The notes under the pieces: model-generated
The model's database searches: none
Seen by the model: the letters and a program-made list of their open reading frames with translations, nothing else
Told to the model about the DNA's origin: nothing
Position numbers and translations under genes: made by a program
Shown here: positions 36,380-47,071 of the stretch, piece by piece
Layout: each line of letters starts with the position of its first letter
How positions within the stretch are numbered: position 1 is the first letter of the stretch
From: Stromatinia cepivora
Lineage: Eukaryota; Ascomycota; Leotiomycetes; Helotiales; Sclerotiniaceae
Assembly: GCA_014898415.1 (NCBI GenBank)
Contig: RCTD01000021.1
Coordinates: 558,001-622,000 of the forward strand
Direction: 5' to 3'
Length of the DNA: 64,000 nt

Positions 36380-36570
36380 ATCCAATAAATTAAAGCATCG
36401 ATGAAAGGATTATCTTTTCCAGGGCGGTATATAATGATAAAGTTATAATCGGTTAGAACTTCTGCTCAGCGAATTTGTCGAATGTTGAGAGTTTTAATAG
36501 TTATGAAATATTCGAAGACCTTATAATCAATATAAACCTTGATTTTATATAATGAATCAGCGAGTTCCAC
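36380..36570 (-). pseudogene. Gypsy RNase H remnant with Trp-to-stop change
   Basis: Minus-strand reading shows VYIDYKVFEYFITIKTLNIR, then QIR, a TGA stop, AEVLTDYNFIIIYRPGKDN. Gypsy RNase H domains normally have D-H-K-x-L-x-Y/F-F and R-x-A/I-R-W-A-E here, so the TGA sits at the conserved Trp, and Tyr replaces the usual His after Asp. TGG to TGA is what RIP produces. The pol frame is split from the reverse transcriptase by the E2 insertion (36705-40568). Confidence 0.7.
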
Positions 36571-37818
36571 TCTTCAATAATTGAAAGATCAAATGATTGA
36601 CAGTATTTCCTTGTTATGAATTTCATAGTTCAATTCAGCGGTAATTATAGTTTTGAAGAAATAAGCTACAGAAAATCAATCTTTGTTATACTGTTATAAT
36701 AATAACCGATTTCCCTACATCGTGCACGACCCCACATCTTGCACGCCCCTCATATTCCTATTACGATCATTTCAAAATTCGATATTAATTATAAATTATA
36801 AGATATAAAGCTATAATTCTTTTTGAGCAATAAAGAGATATAGTATTATCCTATAGAATTAAAAAACCTTTATATTTTCAATTTCGATGAAACCTTGATA
36901 TATTGTTTAGTTTTTGAATGTAATACTCTCTTTCTTCTTTTTATTATTGATTTATCAATTTCTATAATGTTGTGATTCTTTATAGTTTCTTGGGATACTA
37001 GATTTATAATAGGAAAATGTTTTTGAATTATTTGTATTCTTTTAATAGGAGATATTAATGATTTCCGAGCTCTTTTTATTCCTTTTTTGGTATTATATAT
37101 AATTTGATGATCGATTTTTCTTTGTGCTACCCTTTTTTTAATCGCTTTATTTTTCTATTCCTTTTCAATTTTCTTTTTAGTTTTCTTTTGTTTTTTAGTT
37201 TCCTTTTTCTGTTCAGTAATTAATGCTTTTATCGATTGGTAGATTCTAGTTTTTTTGATTTGCGAAAAGGAATATAAAAAAGTATCTCTGTTCTTTTTCT
37301 TTATTAGATTTAAATGTTTAGAATGGATTCTTTTCTTTTTTTCGATTTTCAAAGTTTTTTTTAGATTTTTTGTTTTATATAATTGAATATTAGTATTAGT
37401 TATATATATAAATGCGGCCTTAAAAAGTTTCTGAGTGATATCGGGATCCTATTTGAAGCGAAATTTTAATTTGAGATGACAAAGAGTTTTAATTGTATAT
37501 AGCGTTTTTATTTTATTCTCTGTGAATTGTATCGATGTAAATGGTGTAGAGACTTGCTTTGATTCGATATTGTAAATAGTAATGTTTTTATTTATAGAAT
37601 AAATACTGGCTTTTTCGAAAGATTTCAGGATATTATAAATAGTAGTAGATTAAATTCAAGTAATTTTAAATATTATTCAAAAGTTATATTTCAATATTTC
37701 AATGATATCTTTGTTTTTGTATATTAGATTATTGAATTCTATATTATAATTTATCGAAAGGGGAAGGAAGTAGTCTATATCAAGAAATTAGAATCGATAT
37801 ATAGAGTAAAGGGGGAGA

Positions 37819-37968
37819 TGTGACGAACCCAACGAGCGTTTAGAGATCAACCTTAGAATTAAAAGCTATAGAGCTAAAGAGAATATGCTACAAAGCTATA
37901 TATATAATCGGCTCGGAGTTTAATACCGTACTAACCCGATCGGACGCGATCACGTGTATTTCGTAACA
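37819..37968 (-). repeat. 150-bp LTR (left copy)
   Basis: Starts TGTGACGAACC and ends TTCGTAACA. Contains ATCGGCTCGGAGTTTAATAC and CGATCGGACGCGATCACGTG, shared with the right copy with transition differences. Confidence 0.9.
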
Positions 37969-39343
37969 CTACCCCCCCTTTCTGAAGAGTTCGCTTCGAA
38001 TTCACTTTAAACGAATAACTTAAGTACAAAATGATCACTAATCTTCTTTTGATAAAAATTCCTGATGTACGGATTGCATTATAGCCAACGAATACGCATC
38101 CACCGTATTATATACCTTCTCCAAACGATCTTCAAAATATCGGTTATTGATCATCTCTCCTAGATCCTCATCATCATCGTTTTCGGATTCAATAATTAAT
38201 ATAATAACCAGAACAAACTCTTATCGATCTCGAACTCCTTGATATAGATCTAGCGGACAGACTCGTACCCAATAAGAGTTACTTCTATATTGTACATATT
38301 TATTTTGTTTGCACAAAAGAATTCTTTCAGAAAAGAAAAACTCGGATATTTATACATAGAGTAGAATCAAAGTACGATTGGATTTGTCCGGTTGGGTATC
38401 AAAAAGGCTAAAAGTATTAATAATATTAAGATTGTTAATATCCATTGGATTGTAATTCCGAAAATAGGATGGATTCTGTAATATATATAGGGCTCTAGAT
38501 TTACTAAAGTAAAATGATACAAGAAATCCATTTATTGTATGAGCAGTTAATTATTGTATAACCTGAACAAAGTCGGGATAGGAATAAAGAAAAGAAAGTT
38601 ATTAAGAAAGACGATTTTTAAGAGTAACATTGAATCCATTACGAAAAATTGAGATTTTATTCGAATCGGGTTAATTCTGATTTTTGGCTTTGTAAAGAGT
38701 TCTTTTGAATTTTGTAATATAGATATATAAAGAATCAATTCCTTATTTGAAAATGAATAACTTATTTTTAGTTTTTTGAACTTTATTCGGATTATTGTAA
38801 ACATATATAAATTGATTCAGGATTGTTATATAATCTAAAGGAACGTTTTGATCAAGAAAAGAAAACTGAAGTAATACCATAATTTATACATAAAATTCGA
38901 GATTGAAATAAATATAATAAAATTGAATTATAGAATTGCCAATTGCAATGCCGTCTACTTGTAGTTTCGTTCGAATCGAAGGAAACCAGGTATCGAACTT
39001 TTGAGAGTTACCACTGAACTTTTCAGGATCAGGAAAAGAGGATTTCGGATGAAAAAAAGTATAAACAATAAAAGTACATTCGAAAATTAGGAAGTATAGG
39101 AATAAGATTTCATCCCACTAACAAATCACTTCGCCACGAAATTCTACAATTGTAAGATTTATCGAATTGTAATTCATAGCTTAGAAATTAAGGGTAAAAA
39201 AAAAGATAACACCTTTGAATAATATCAAGAAGATTTATATACAAACGAATAAACATAAACATATACCTAAACAAAAGCAAGCAGAATATACATAAATATA
39301 TACAAATATTATTCCATTTTTTATCTGGAAGAGCTTTTAATAA

Positions 39344-39493
39344 TATAACGAATCCAACGAGTGTTTAGAGATCAATCTTAGAATTAAAAGCTACAAAGTT
39401 AAAGAGAGTGTACTACAAAGCTATATATATGATCGGCTCGGAGCTTAGTACCGTACTAGCCCGATCGGACGCGATCACGTGTATCTCGTGACA
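39344..39493 (-). repeat. 150-bp LTR (right copy)
   Basis: Same length as the left copy; starts TATAACGAATCC (TGT to TAT) and ends CTCGTGACA, followed directly by the GGAGA duplication. Confidence 0.9.
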
Positions 39494-40570
39494 GGAGAAT
39501 CAATAAAATGATCTTCAATTCGTTGTATTTCGATATAAATTCTATATTTATATAATTAGAATAACTATTTACAATTAATAGATGATATCCTTTCCCTGTT
39601 TTTGAATGAGTATAGCGTTGAAAGATCTTATTAAACTAGGTGAAGTCGAATGCATTTGATGATCATTTATTGTTTGAAACTCCGAAATAAGTTTGATCCT
39701 TTATTCCTATTTTATTAATCTATATATCCTATAGATCTCCAAATTCCTCTTTATAAATTAAAGTAGATAGAATAGTTATATCATTGGTATATATATATAC
39801 TAAAAGGATGATAAACTCTTTCGATCCATCCTGCCTAGCTTTTATAACTCTACCATAATTATATGCACTAATACTCATTATCCTTTTCATAATCCTTTCT
39901 AAACCAATTATAAAGTCTTTTTTATCCCAATTATATATATTCTTGAATAATATATTATATTTTGTGATTACTTTTATCAATTAAATAAAAAAAAAGGGAT
40001 ATTAGTATAATTCTTTTAAATAATAAAATTCAACAATAATACAAAATAATTCAAATCAGATCATAAAAATACTCAAATACAGCAATATTATCAATTTTCA
40101 TATGCAAATTATCAATATATTGGAGATACCGACTTTGAAAATATATTTTATGCCTTTTCATAAAATTTGCCATTCAGTTTTTCCCTAAAGAATGGTCTAT
40201 AATCTCTTTCACAAGATTTTTGATTATACAATTTGTAGGGGATATAGATCTTTATATTAATTTGTTAATTTGATTGATTAAAATCTTTTTTTGCTTTTTT
40301 AAAAGAAATTAATGAGTTTTAGTATATACGATATTACAAAAGGTAATTTTGTCTTTATAATATCGAAAAAGTGTTGAACGATTGATTCTAAAGAAATTTG
40401 TTATTTGAGTATATTTAAAATACTCTTCCCCTTTAATTTAAATTAATGCGAATTCCATATAGGTCTTTGAAGGTATATCGTCGTTATATCCGTTTATGGT
40501 GATTAATATTTTATAAAATTAAAAGTGCGTGCAAGATGTGGGGTCGTGCATGATGTAGGGAAATCGGTTA

Positions 40571-42700
40571 TATTAGTAATTATTTTATCGGATATATCTA
40601 TTTCGAGTATACAAAAGAATCGGTGATTATAATATTACAAGAACGAAACGGAGATAAGCTTTTTCTTCAAAATATTGAATGCGTTTTGGTATACTTCGTC
40701 GAATATGAATTTAATGTTTGCTTTAATGAGTTCGTTGAAAGGTTTCGTTATTATATTGTAATCCTTAATGAATCGTCAATAAAAATTACAAAAACCAAAA
40801 AATGATTGGATCCCTTTCATTATTATCAGAAAAGTCCAATTCTCAATTATCTCAATCTTTTCAGGGTTTACCTTTATTCCTTTAATAGAAATAATAAAGC
40901 CCAAATATTTGATATATATAATATTGAATTCACATTTCTTGAGATCCGTTTGTAGGCCAACAGCTTCTAATCATTCGAGAATTAGTTTAATGTAAATTTG
41001 ATATTCTTCTTCATTCTCAAAATAGATTAAAATATTGTCGAGGTATATTATACAGAAGATATTTAGATAATCGAATAGAATATTATTTATATAACATTGA
41101 TAGATTACAAAACCATTCGTTAATCCGAATAGTACGATTTTGTATTTGTATAATTCGTATCGGATTCAGAAAATAGTATACTCTTCCAAAACAAAATCCA
41201 TTCTTATATAATAGAAAGCTTGACGAATATCGAATTTGATAAAGACTTTAATATCGGAAAACCGAGAAAACATTTCGTCGATCAAAGAAAAGGGATATCG
41301 ATCCTTATACATCAAAAAATTCAATAATCTAAAGTTTATATAAAACCTCAAACTATTATTGGATTTTTTAATAAATAAAATAGATACAACATAAAGGGCT
41401 TAATTAAATTCAATAAAACCTTTACTGAAATTATTTATAATATATTCTTTAACAATTTCCAATTGTTTTAAAAATATTTTATAAAACGGGCTATAATACA
41501 AAATTTATTCTCCTTTACTTTCCAATATGATTTTATAATTATAAGATCGATTAAAAGACAAAATGTTTGATTTATACTTAAAAAAAATTTAATGATATTA
41601 TCGATATTTAAATAATATTTCAAATTCTGAATCGATTTCGGTTAATACTTAATCGAGTTTCTCTTGAACTTTTGTATTCTTGAATTCGATTAGGGCAATT
41701 AGCATTTTCTCTTCTGTATATCATTCATTCTATTAAAGGTTTATTATATCATCAAATTCTTTCAAAATAATAATAAAGAATTCAGTTTGTTTATCTCTTT
41801 TATATTCTAATTAGAACTTATCGGGTTTGAATATATATAGATCGAGGATTTCGGGCGATATATAGGGGAGATATTTGTAGATCTGCAATAATAATATAAT
41901 TAATTGAAAAGGAAATGAATTAAATTTAAAAGAAATCAGAATCTCTTCTTTTTCAATAAGAATCTATATTGCATTCATACTTGAAGGTTCTTATTATATA
42001 TTATCAACTACAATTGATCTACTTAATTATAAATCTCTTCGATTTCAATATTCTTCGAATTGGTTATTTTGTTGATCAGTATTTTATTAAACTAATCGAT
42101 CGATCTTTCATTTGTAAAGAGATAATTGGGTAACAAAAAGATTATTCGAATAAAAGATAATACAAGGTTTCTTTTTAAACCATTCAAGATATCTATTAAA
42201 GTAATCGAACTTCGCTCGAATCTTTGATAATTAAAGTTTATCTAAAATAACATTATAACTCCTTAATTCAATAATAAAAAAAGGGACAAAAAATTGTTTA
42301 TAATTATTGACCATTAAATTAAGGAATATAAAATGGGTAATAATATGGCTTTGTATACTATTATATTCTTTAACTTTAATTAAAACTTCAAACAATATAA
42401 TTCTAGATTTAAATATAAGAAATAAACAAATAAGGAGTGTAGTATTAATAAAAGCAAATTCATTTACTTTAAAATCAATAAGTACTTTTGATCGATAAAT
42501 ATAATTATTTTTTGAAAAATTATAAAAGAAGATGAATATTTTTCTTTTTATAAGCTTGATTAAATCAAGAAATCTTATATCCCATATAGCATTTAGGATA
42601 GAAATAGAATCTAAATATTTGGTTTTAAACGCTTTTCTTCTTCTAAGTAGATATTCTGTATGATTTCAATTATAGTTTTTGGACTGAAATCTTCTTCGGT
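40571..42700 (-). pseudogene. Gypsy reverse transcriptase region, degenerate
   Basis: The clearest part is 41166-41351: RFYINFRLLNFLMYKDRYPF, then SLIDEMFSRFSDIKVFIKFD and IRQAFYYIRM. This matches the Ty3/Gypsy RT pattern R-F-C-I-D-F-R-x-L-N, K-D-x-Y-P-L-P-x-I-D and K-L/F-D-I-R-Q-A-F. Flanking sequence to both sides remains similar in character but is full of stops. RNase H follows beyond the E2 insertion. Limits are approximate. Confidence 0.75.
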
Positions 42701-43930
42701 ATTTCGATATTCTTTGAATTCTTCTGTTTCTTTTTGTACCATCTTGATTTTATTGAGATTATCGATATAAGGCATTGATGTATATATTATTTTAAAAAAG
42801 AAAGAAAGCGACGAGCATTTGAAGTTCGAATAATTATTGGATGTAACAGGGCCGGTGTATCCGGGAGGGGTATTCCAGGGTAAAAATGGTTTCAGGAATG
42901 TAGAGGTTCCAAAATTGGAGCTATTAGAGCTCTAAAAGGGTTGCAAGGGGTTCATAGTAGTTATTAGTTTGTAAATAACTACAAGGGCTTCTCGATCAAT
43001 GTAATATTAGTTTCGTTTTTGTAATAAAACTTTGTTTTGATTTATTCTAATAAATATATTTACAAATTCTTTTGTAATCTTATAATCCTTAATAAATATT
43101 GTTATCGCTTATAAAAGAAAATCGGAAATCTTCTATTCGAGATCCCTAAATAGAACCTTATTATTAGTAATCTCTGTTTGGATAGTAAATAATTTGAATT
43201 TTCTATATTATTTTAGAAAATTGTTATATCGAATTATATTAAATATGATCCATATCTCATATTGAAAGCAAACATTATCGACTTCAATCAGGTTCTGATA
43301 GATTGTTATAAACTGTTCGATCAATTCGAATACTGTGAATCAGAGTACTTGTATATAAAGAGTATAACAATATATTTATACTTCCGATTCGGTTTGGTTG
43401 ATTATATATGCACGATATTGTATTTCACTTTTAAATAATATAATATACAATTCGAATCATTCTATGATCAATAATTGCTACAAACTAGCTTTAGGTTCAA
43501 TATCATTATTAAGTTTAATAATAAGATTTATAGATTTTGGTGCATATATATCTTGTTACAAATTGTGATTAACACGGGAATGCGATCTTGACCAATTAAA
43601 TCAGCTTTTTGAATGAAAGGACCCCTGATTATTAGATAGATCGTTACTTCCTGAAAAAAAAAAAGAATCCTCGAAGAACTCCAAATGATCAGATTGTCTG
43701 ATCAAAGTTTTCTTCCTCTAACTTCGGGATTTTCAAGTTTACTTGAATGAAGGTCCTTGAATTTCGATTGAGGAAATAAAGAGAATTCCAAATACTGTTG
43801 TTGATCTGAATGCCTATATAAACATCACTTGAAATTCAAAAGGAGATTGTATTATTGCAAAACTTATTATCATTATAACTTTCAATTATCGATTCTCTTT
43901 TTTCAAATTCATAATCATTATATAGAAATC

Positions 43931-44158
43931 TTATAATTGTAATAATAATTCGGAAAGAGCAATTGAACTACTAGGAATATCGATTTCATACATTGGAATC
44001 TTCTCTTTATCAGTCTTCTTTCTTCCAATAATAACGTTATCCAATCCTATATTCATATTTTCTTCGAAGAATTGTTGAAATAATTGAGGAGAAGAAGAGG
44101 GTTCCTCAGAATATGCTTTCGAAGGTTCGGAGCATACAGAAGGAGGAGTTCGTTGCAT
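43931..44158 (-). pseudogene. Gypsy gag-like N-terminal remnant
   Basis: Minus-strand frame starting ATG at 44158 with MQRTPPSVCSEPSKAYSEEP and ending at a stop after 75 codons. It lies about 175 bp inside the right (5') LTR, where gag should begin in this orientation. It has no recognisable gag domain, so the assignment rests on position. Confidence 0.5.
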
Positions 44159-44333
44159 TGTGAAAGTGATAATACACTTCTAAAAAAGTTTATCTTCGTC
44201 GACTAGATCGGAATAGATCTTTTTCCTCTGAATATAACGTTTATAAAAGTTCACCTAAGAAGGTATTATTAAAGTGAAGTATTATTTGGAAAACCACCAG
44301 ATAGCCGGACACTTGTAAATGAATTGTAAATAA

Positions 44334-44615
44334 TATGACGCACAAGAGCCGTAATAGAGCTGAATAAACAAGATCAATTATATTCTTTAGAATCTACAAC
44401 TAAAGAACTATAACTCATAAAGAACGACTAGATATATATACACAAATACCCATTTATAGACTACAAGATTGTACATAAACATTATTAGGATTACCATTTT
44501 ACCATACTAAATCGTATAATTCGTAACGCATGCACACAGATGATCAGCTCATAAATTGATATGGGAGATAAAAGGTATCACGTGGTTAGCCTCCTGTGGT
44601 TCACGATTCGTGACA
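44334..44615 (-). repeat. Gypsy LTR (5' LTR by element orientation), 282 bp
   Basis: Starts TATGACGCACAAGAGCCGTA (TGT to TAT at the tip) and ends GATTCGTGACA. Same length as the copy at 33729-34010 and followed by the ATATA duplication. Confidence 0.92.
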
Positions 44616-46396
44616 ATATATACTGAAACTCATTAATCTCTTTTAAAAGAATAAGAAGAGGTTTTAATCGATCAAATTAATAAATTGATATAAAGATCTA
44701 TGCCCTTTATAAACTGCATAATCAAAAACCTTATAGAAGAGATTATAAGCCATTTTCTAAGGAAGAATTGAACGGCAAATTTTGTGAAAAGGTATAAAAT
44801 ACATCTTCAAAATCGGTATCTCCGATGTATTGATAATTTATATATGAAAACTGATAATATTGCTATATTTGAGTATTTTTATAATCTGATTTGAATTATT
44901 TTATATTGTTATTGAATTTTATTATTTAAAAGAATTATACTAATATCCCTCTTTTTTTCATTTAATTAATAAAAGTAATTACAAAATATAATATATCATT
45001 CAAGAATATATACAATTAGAATAAAAAAAGCTTTATAATTAATTTAAGAAGAACTATGAAAAAGATAATGAATACTAATGTATATAATCATGATAGAGCT
45101 ACAAAAGCTAAGCAAAATGGATCAAAAGAGTTTATCACCCTTTTAGCATATATATATACTAATGGTATAATTATTTCACTTACTCTAATTTATAAAGGGG
45201 AATCTAAAGATCTATAGAATATATAGATTGATAAGATAGGAGTAAAGGATCAGACTTATTTCGGAATTTCAAGTAATAAATGATCATCGAATACATTCGG
45301 CTTTATCTAGTTTAATAAGATCTTTCAATGCTATACTTGTTCAAAAATAGGGAAAGGATATTATCTATTAATTGTAGATGGTTATTCTAGTTATATGAAT
45401 ATAGAATTTATATCGAAATGCAACGAATTGAAGATCATTTTATTGATTCTCCTCCTTTACTTTATATATCGATTCCAACCTCTTGATATGGACTACTTCC
45501 TTCCCCTTTTGATGAATTATGATATAGAATTCAATAATCTAATATATAAAAGCGAAGGTATCGTTGGAATATCGAAATATAACTTTTAGATGATATTTAA
45601 GGTTGCTTGAATTCAATCTACTATTACTCATAATATCCTGAAATCTTTCGAAAAAGCCGGCATTTATTCTATAAATAAGAACATTACTATTCGCAATATC
45701 GAACCAAAGCAAGCCCCTACGTTATTTATATCAATACAATTTATAAGGAATAAAATAAAGACACTATATACGATTAAAACTTTTCATTACCTCAAATTAG
45801 AATTTCGCCTCAAACAGGATCCCGATATCATTCAGAAGCTTTTTAAAACTATATTTACATATACAACTAATACTAATATCCAATTGTATAGAACAAAAGA
45901 TTTAGAAGAAACTTTAAAGATCGAAAGAAAAAAAAGAACCCATTCTAAATATTTAAATCTAATAGAGAAGGAGGATGGAAATGCTTTTTTATATTCCCCC
46001 TCGCAAATCGAAAAAGCTAGAACCTACCAATCGATAAAAACACTAGCTACTAAACAAAAAAAGAAAACTAAGAAACAAAAAAAAACCAAAAAGAAAATTG
46101 AAAAAAAACGGAAGAATAGAGCAATTAAAGAGAAGATAGTATAAAGGAAGATCGATCGTCAAATTGTATATGATATCAAAAAAGGAATGAAAAAAGCTCA
46201 GAAATCATTAATATCTCCTATTAAAAGAATACAAATGATTCAAAAATATTTTCCTATTATAGATCTAGTATCCCAAAAAACTATAAAGGATCACGATATT
46301 ATAGAGATTGATAAATCAATAATGAAAGAAAGGGAAAGGGTATTACATTCAAAGGCCGGACAATATATCAAGGTTTCGTCGAAATTGAAAATATAA
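44616..46396 (+). pseudogene. E1 transposase, core and C-terminal part after the Gypsy
   Basis: Continuation of the E1 transposase. It includes KAKQNGSKEFITLLAY near 45105-45150, IVDGYSSYMN near 45372-45400 (second catalytic Asp) and RFQPLDMDYF near 45473-45500 (third acidic position, normally R-L-Q-P-L-D-V-G in pogo-like DDE transposases). The Lys-rich tail is at 45884-46144 and the last frame at 46187-46396. Several stops break it. Differences from E3 in the core are C/T and G/A transitions. Confidence 0.75.
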
Positions 46397-47071
46397 AGGT
46401 TTTTTAATTCTATAGAATAATACTATATCTCTTTATTATTCAAAAAGAATTGTAACTTTATATTTTATAATTTATAATTAATATCGAATTTTGAAGTGAT
46501 CGTAATAGGAATATAAGAAACATACAAGATATGGGGTCGTGCACGATATAGGGAAATCGGTTATATACTAATATAACTTTTCTAATATATTAATTCGGTA
46601 TCGTTTATTCCTTTTATATAACAAAAAGACTACAATCTCGTCGTCGCTCTTATTTTCAATCTCGTCATCATCATTTTCAATCTTATTATTATCTTTATTT
46701 TCAATTTCATTGTTGTTTTTTTGTTTTAATATTAATATTTCTTTTATATCTATTATTTATTTAATTTATAAATTATAATTAGAATTATATATTATATAAA
46801 GTGAATAAATAATATTGAAGTTTTTTTCTTATAAATCTTAAATCCTTATAGATTTCATAGGTTTGAATTCCCTATAGGATTTAATTTATTTGTTAAATTA
46901 GTGTGATAGGATACGAAAAATATTTATAAGTGAATCAGCTCATTTGCGAATAGCCTCATTTTTACTTGAACAGGGTATATTAAGCAATAAATTAGTTCAT
47001 TCGAAAATGCAGATCATTGATCAATACGCTACGTTGATTGGCGAATGCCGAAATTGGCCAATGCCCCGGAA

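Larger units (their letters stand above)
37819..39493 (-). mobile_element. Innermost LTR retrotransposon, 1,675 bp, apparently non-autonomous
   Basis: 150-bp LTRs at 37819-37968 and 39344-39493. The left LTR begins TGTGACGAACCCAACGAGCG; the right LTR begins TATAACGAATCCAACGAGTG and ends CTCGTGACA. Perfect target duplication GGAGA (37814-37818, 39494-39498). A purine-rich tract (reverse complement of CTACCCCCCCTTTCTGAAG) abuts the left LTR, so it reads right to left. The 1,375-bp interior has no recognisable RT or integrase, only an 85-codon minus frame (38547-38804) of unknown nature. Either a TRIM/LARD-like family or an internally deleted copy. Confidence 0.88.
36860..40500 (-). pseudogene. 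E2 transposase remnant, split by an LTR element
   Basis: Broken minus-strand transposase of the same family as E1 and E3. The segment 39729-39980 retains YNWDKKDFIIG (first catalytic Asp region) and RVIKARQDGSKEFI. The C-terminal Lys-rich tail lies at 37155-37352 (KKETKKQKKTKKKIEKE). The inner LTR element (37819-39493) separates the core from the tail. Multiple stops. Confidence 0.7.
36705..40568 (-). mobile_element. E2: second pogo/Fot1-like copy, inserted in the Gypsy pol region
   Basis: TIRs begin ACCGATTTCCCTACATCGTG (36705) and, reverse complemented at the right end, ACCGATTTCCCTACATCATG (40568). TA on both sides (36703-36704, 40569-40570). Removing the inner LTR element plus 5-bp duplication (1,680 bp) leaves 2,184 bp, one base from E1 and E3. 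The transposase frame lies on the minus strand. Confidence 0.88.
33729..44615 (-). mobile_element. Ty3/Gypsy LTR retrotransposon, reverse orientation, RIP-inactivated
   Basis: Two 282-bp LTRs (33729-34010 and 44334-44615) flanked by a perfect 5-bp duplication ATATA (33724-33728, 44616-44620). The polypurine tract (reverse complement of CTACCCTCCCCTTCGG, 34011-34026) abuts the left LTR, so the element reads right to left. Order on the minus strand: gag-like start (43931-44158), reverse transcriptase (around 41200), RNase H (around 36500), integrase zinc finger (around 35920), PPT, LTR. RT before integrase defines Ty3/Gypsy. Net length without the E2 insertion is about 7.0 kb. All frames carry stops. 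It sits inside the E1 transposase. Confidence 0.92.
33485..46561 (+). mobile_element. E1: pogo/Fot1-like DNA transposon, split by a Gypsy element
   Basis: Begins ACCGATTTCCCTACATCATG and ends (reverse complement) ACCGATTTCCCTATATCGTG, flanked by TA on both sides (33483-33484, 46562-46563). After removing the Gypsy insertion and one 5-bp target duplication (10,892 bp), E1 is 2,185 bp, identical in length to the free copy E3. The left part is 33485-33728, the right part 44616-46561. TA duplication plus a DDE transposase with an HTH N-terminus places it in Tc1/mariner, pogo/Fot1 group. Confidence 0.88.
33262..47071. mobile_element. E0: outermost TIR element of the nested complex (about 0.73 kb net)
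   Basis: The left end at 33262 reads TTCCGGGGCATTGACCAA and the reverse complement of the right end at 47071 reads TTCCGGGGCATTGGCCAA. Further in, both arms share CAATCAAC about 30 bp from the tip, so the imperfect TIR is about 48 bp. Flanks AACATATA (33254-33261) and CACATAAA (47072-47079) match at 6 of 8 positions, compatible with an old hAT-type 8-bp duplication. The parts belonging to E0 itself are 33262-33484 and about 46562-47071. The left arm carries AGCTTATT/CTAGTTTATT-type subterminal repeats. No transposase is left. Confidence 0.65.
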
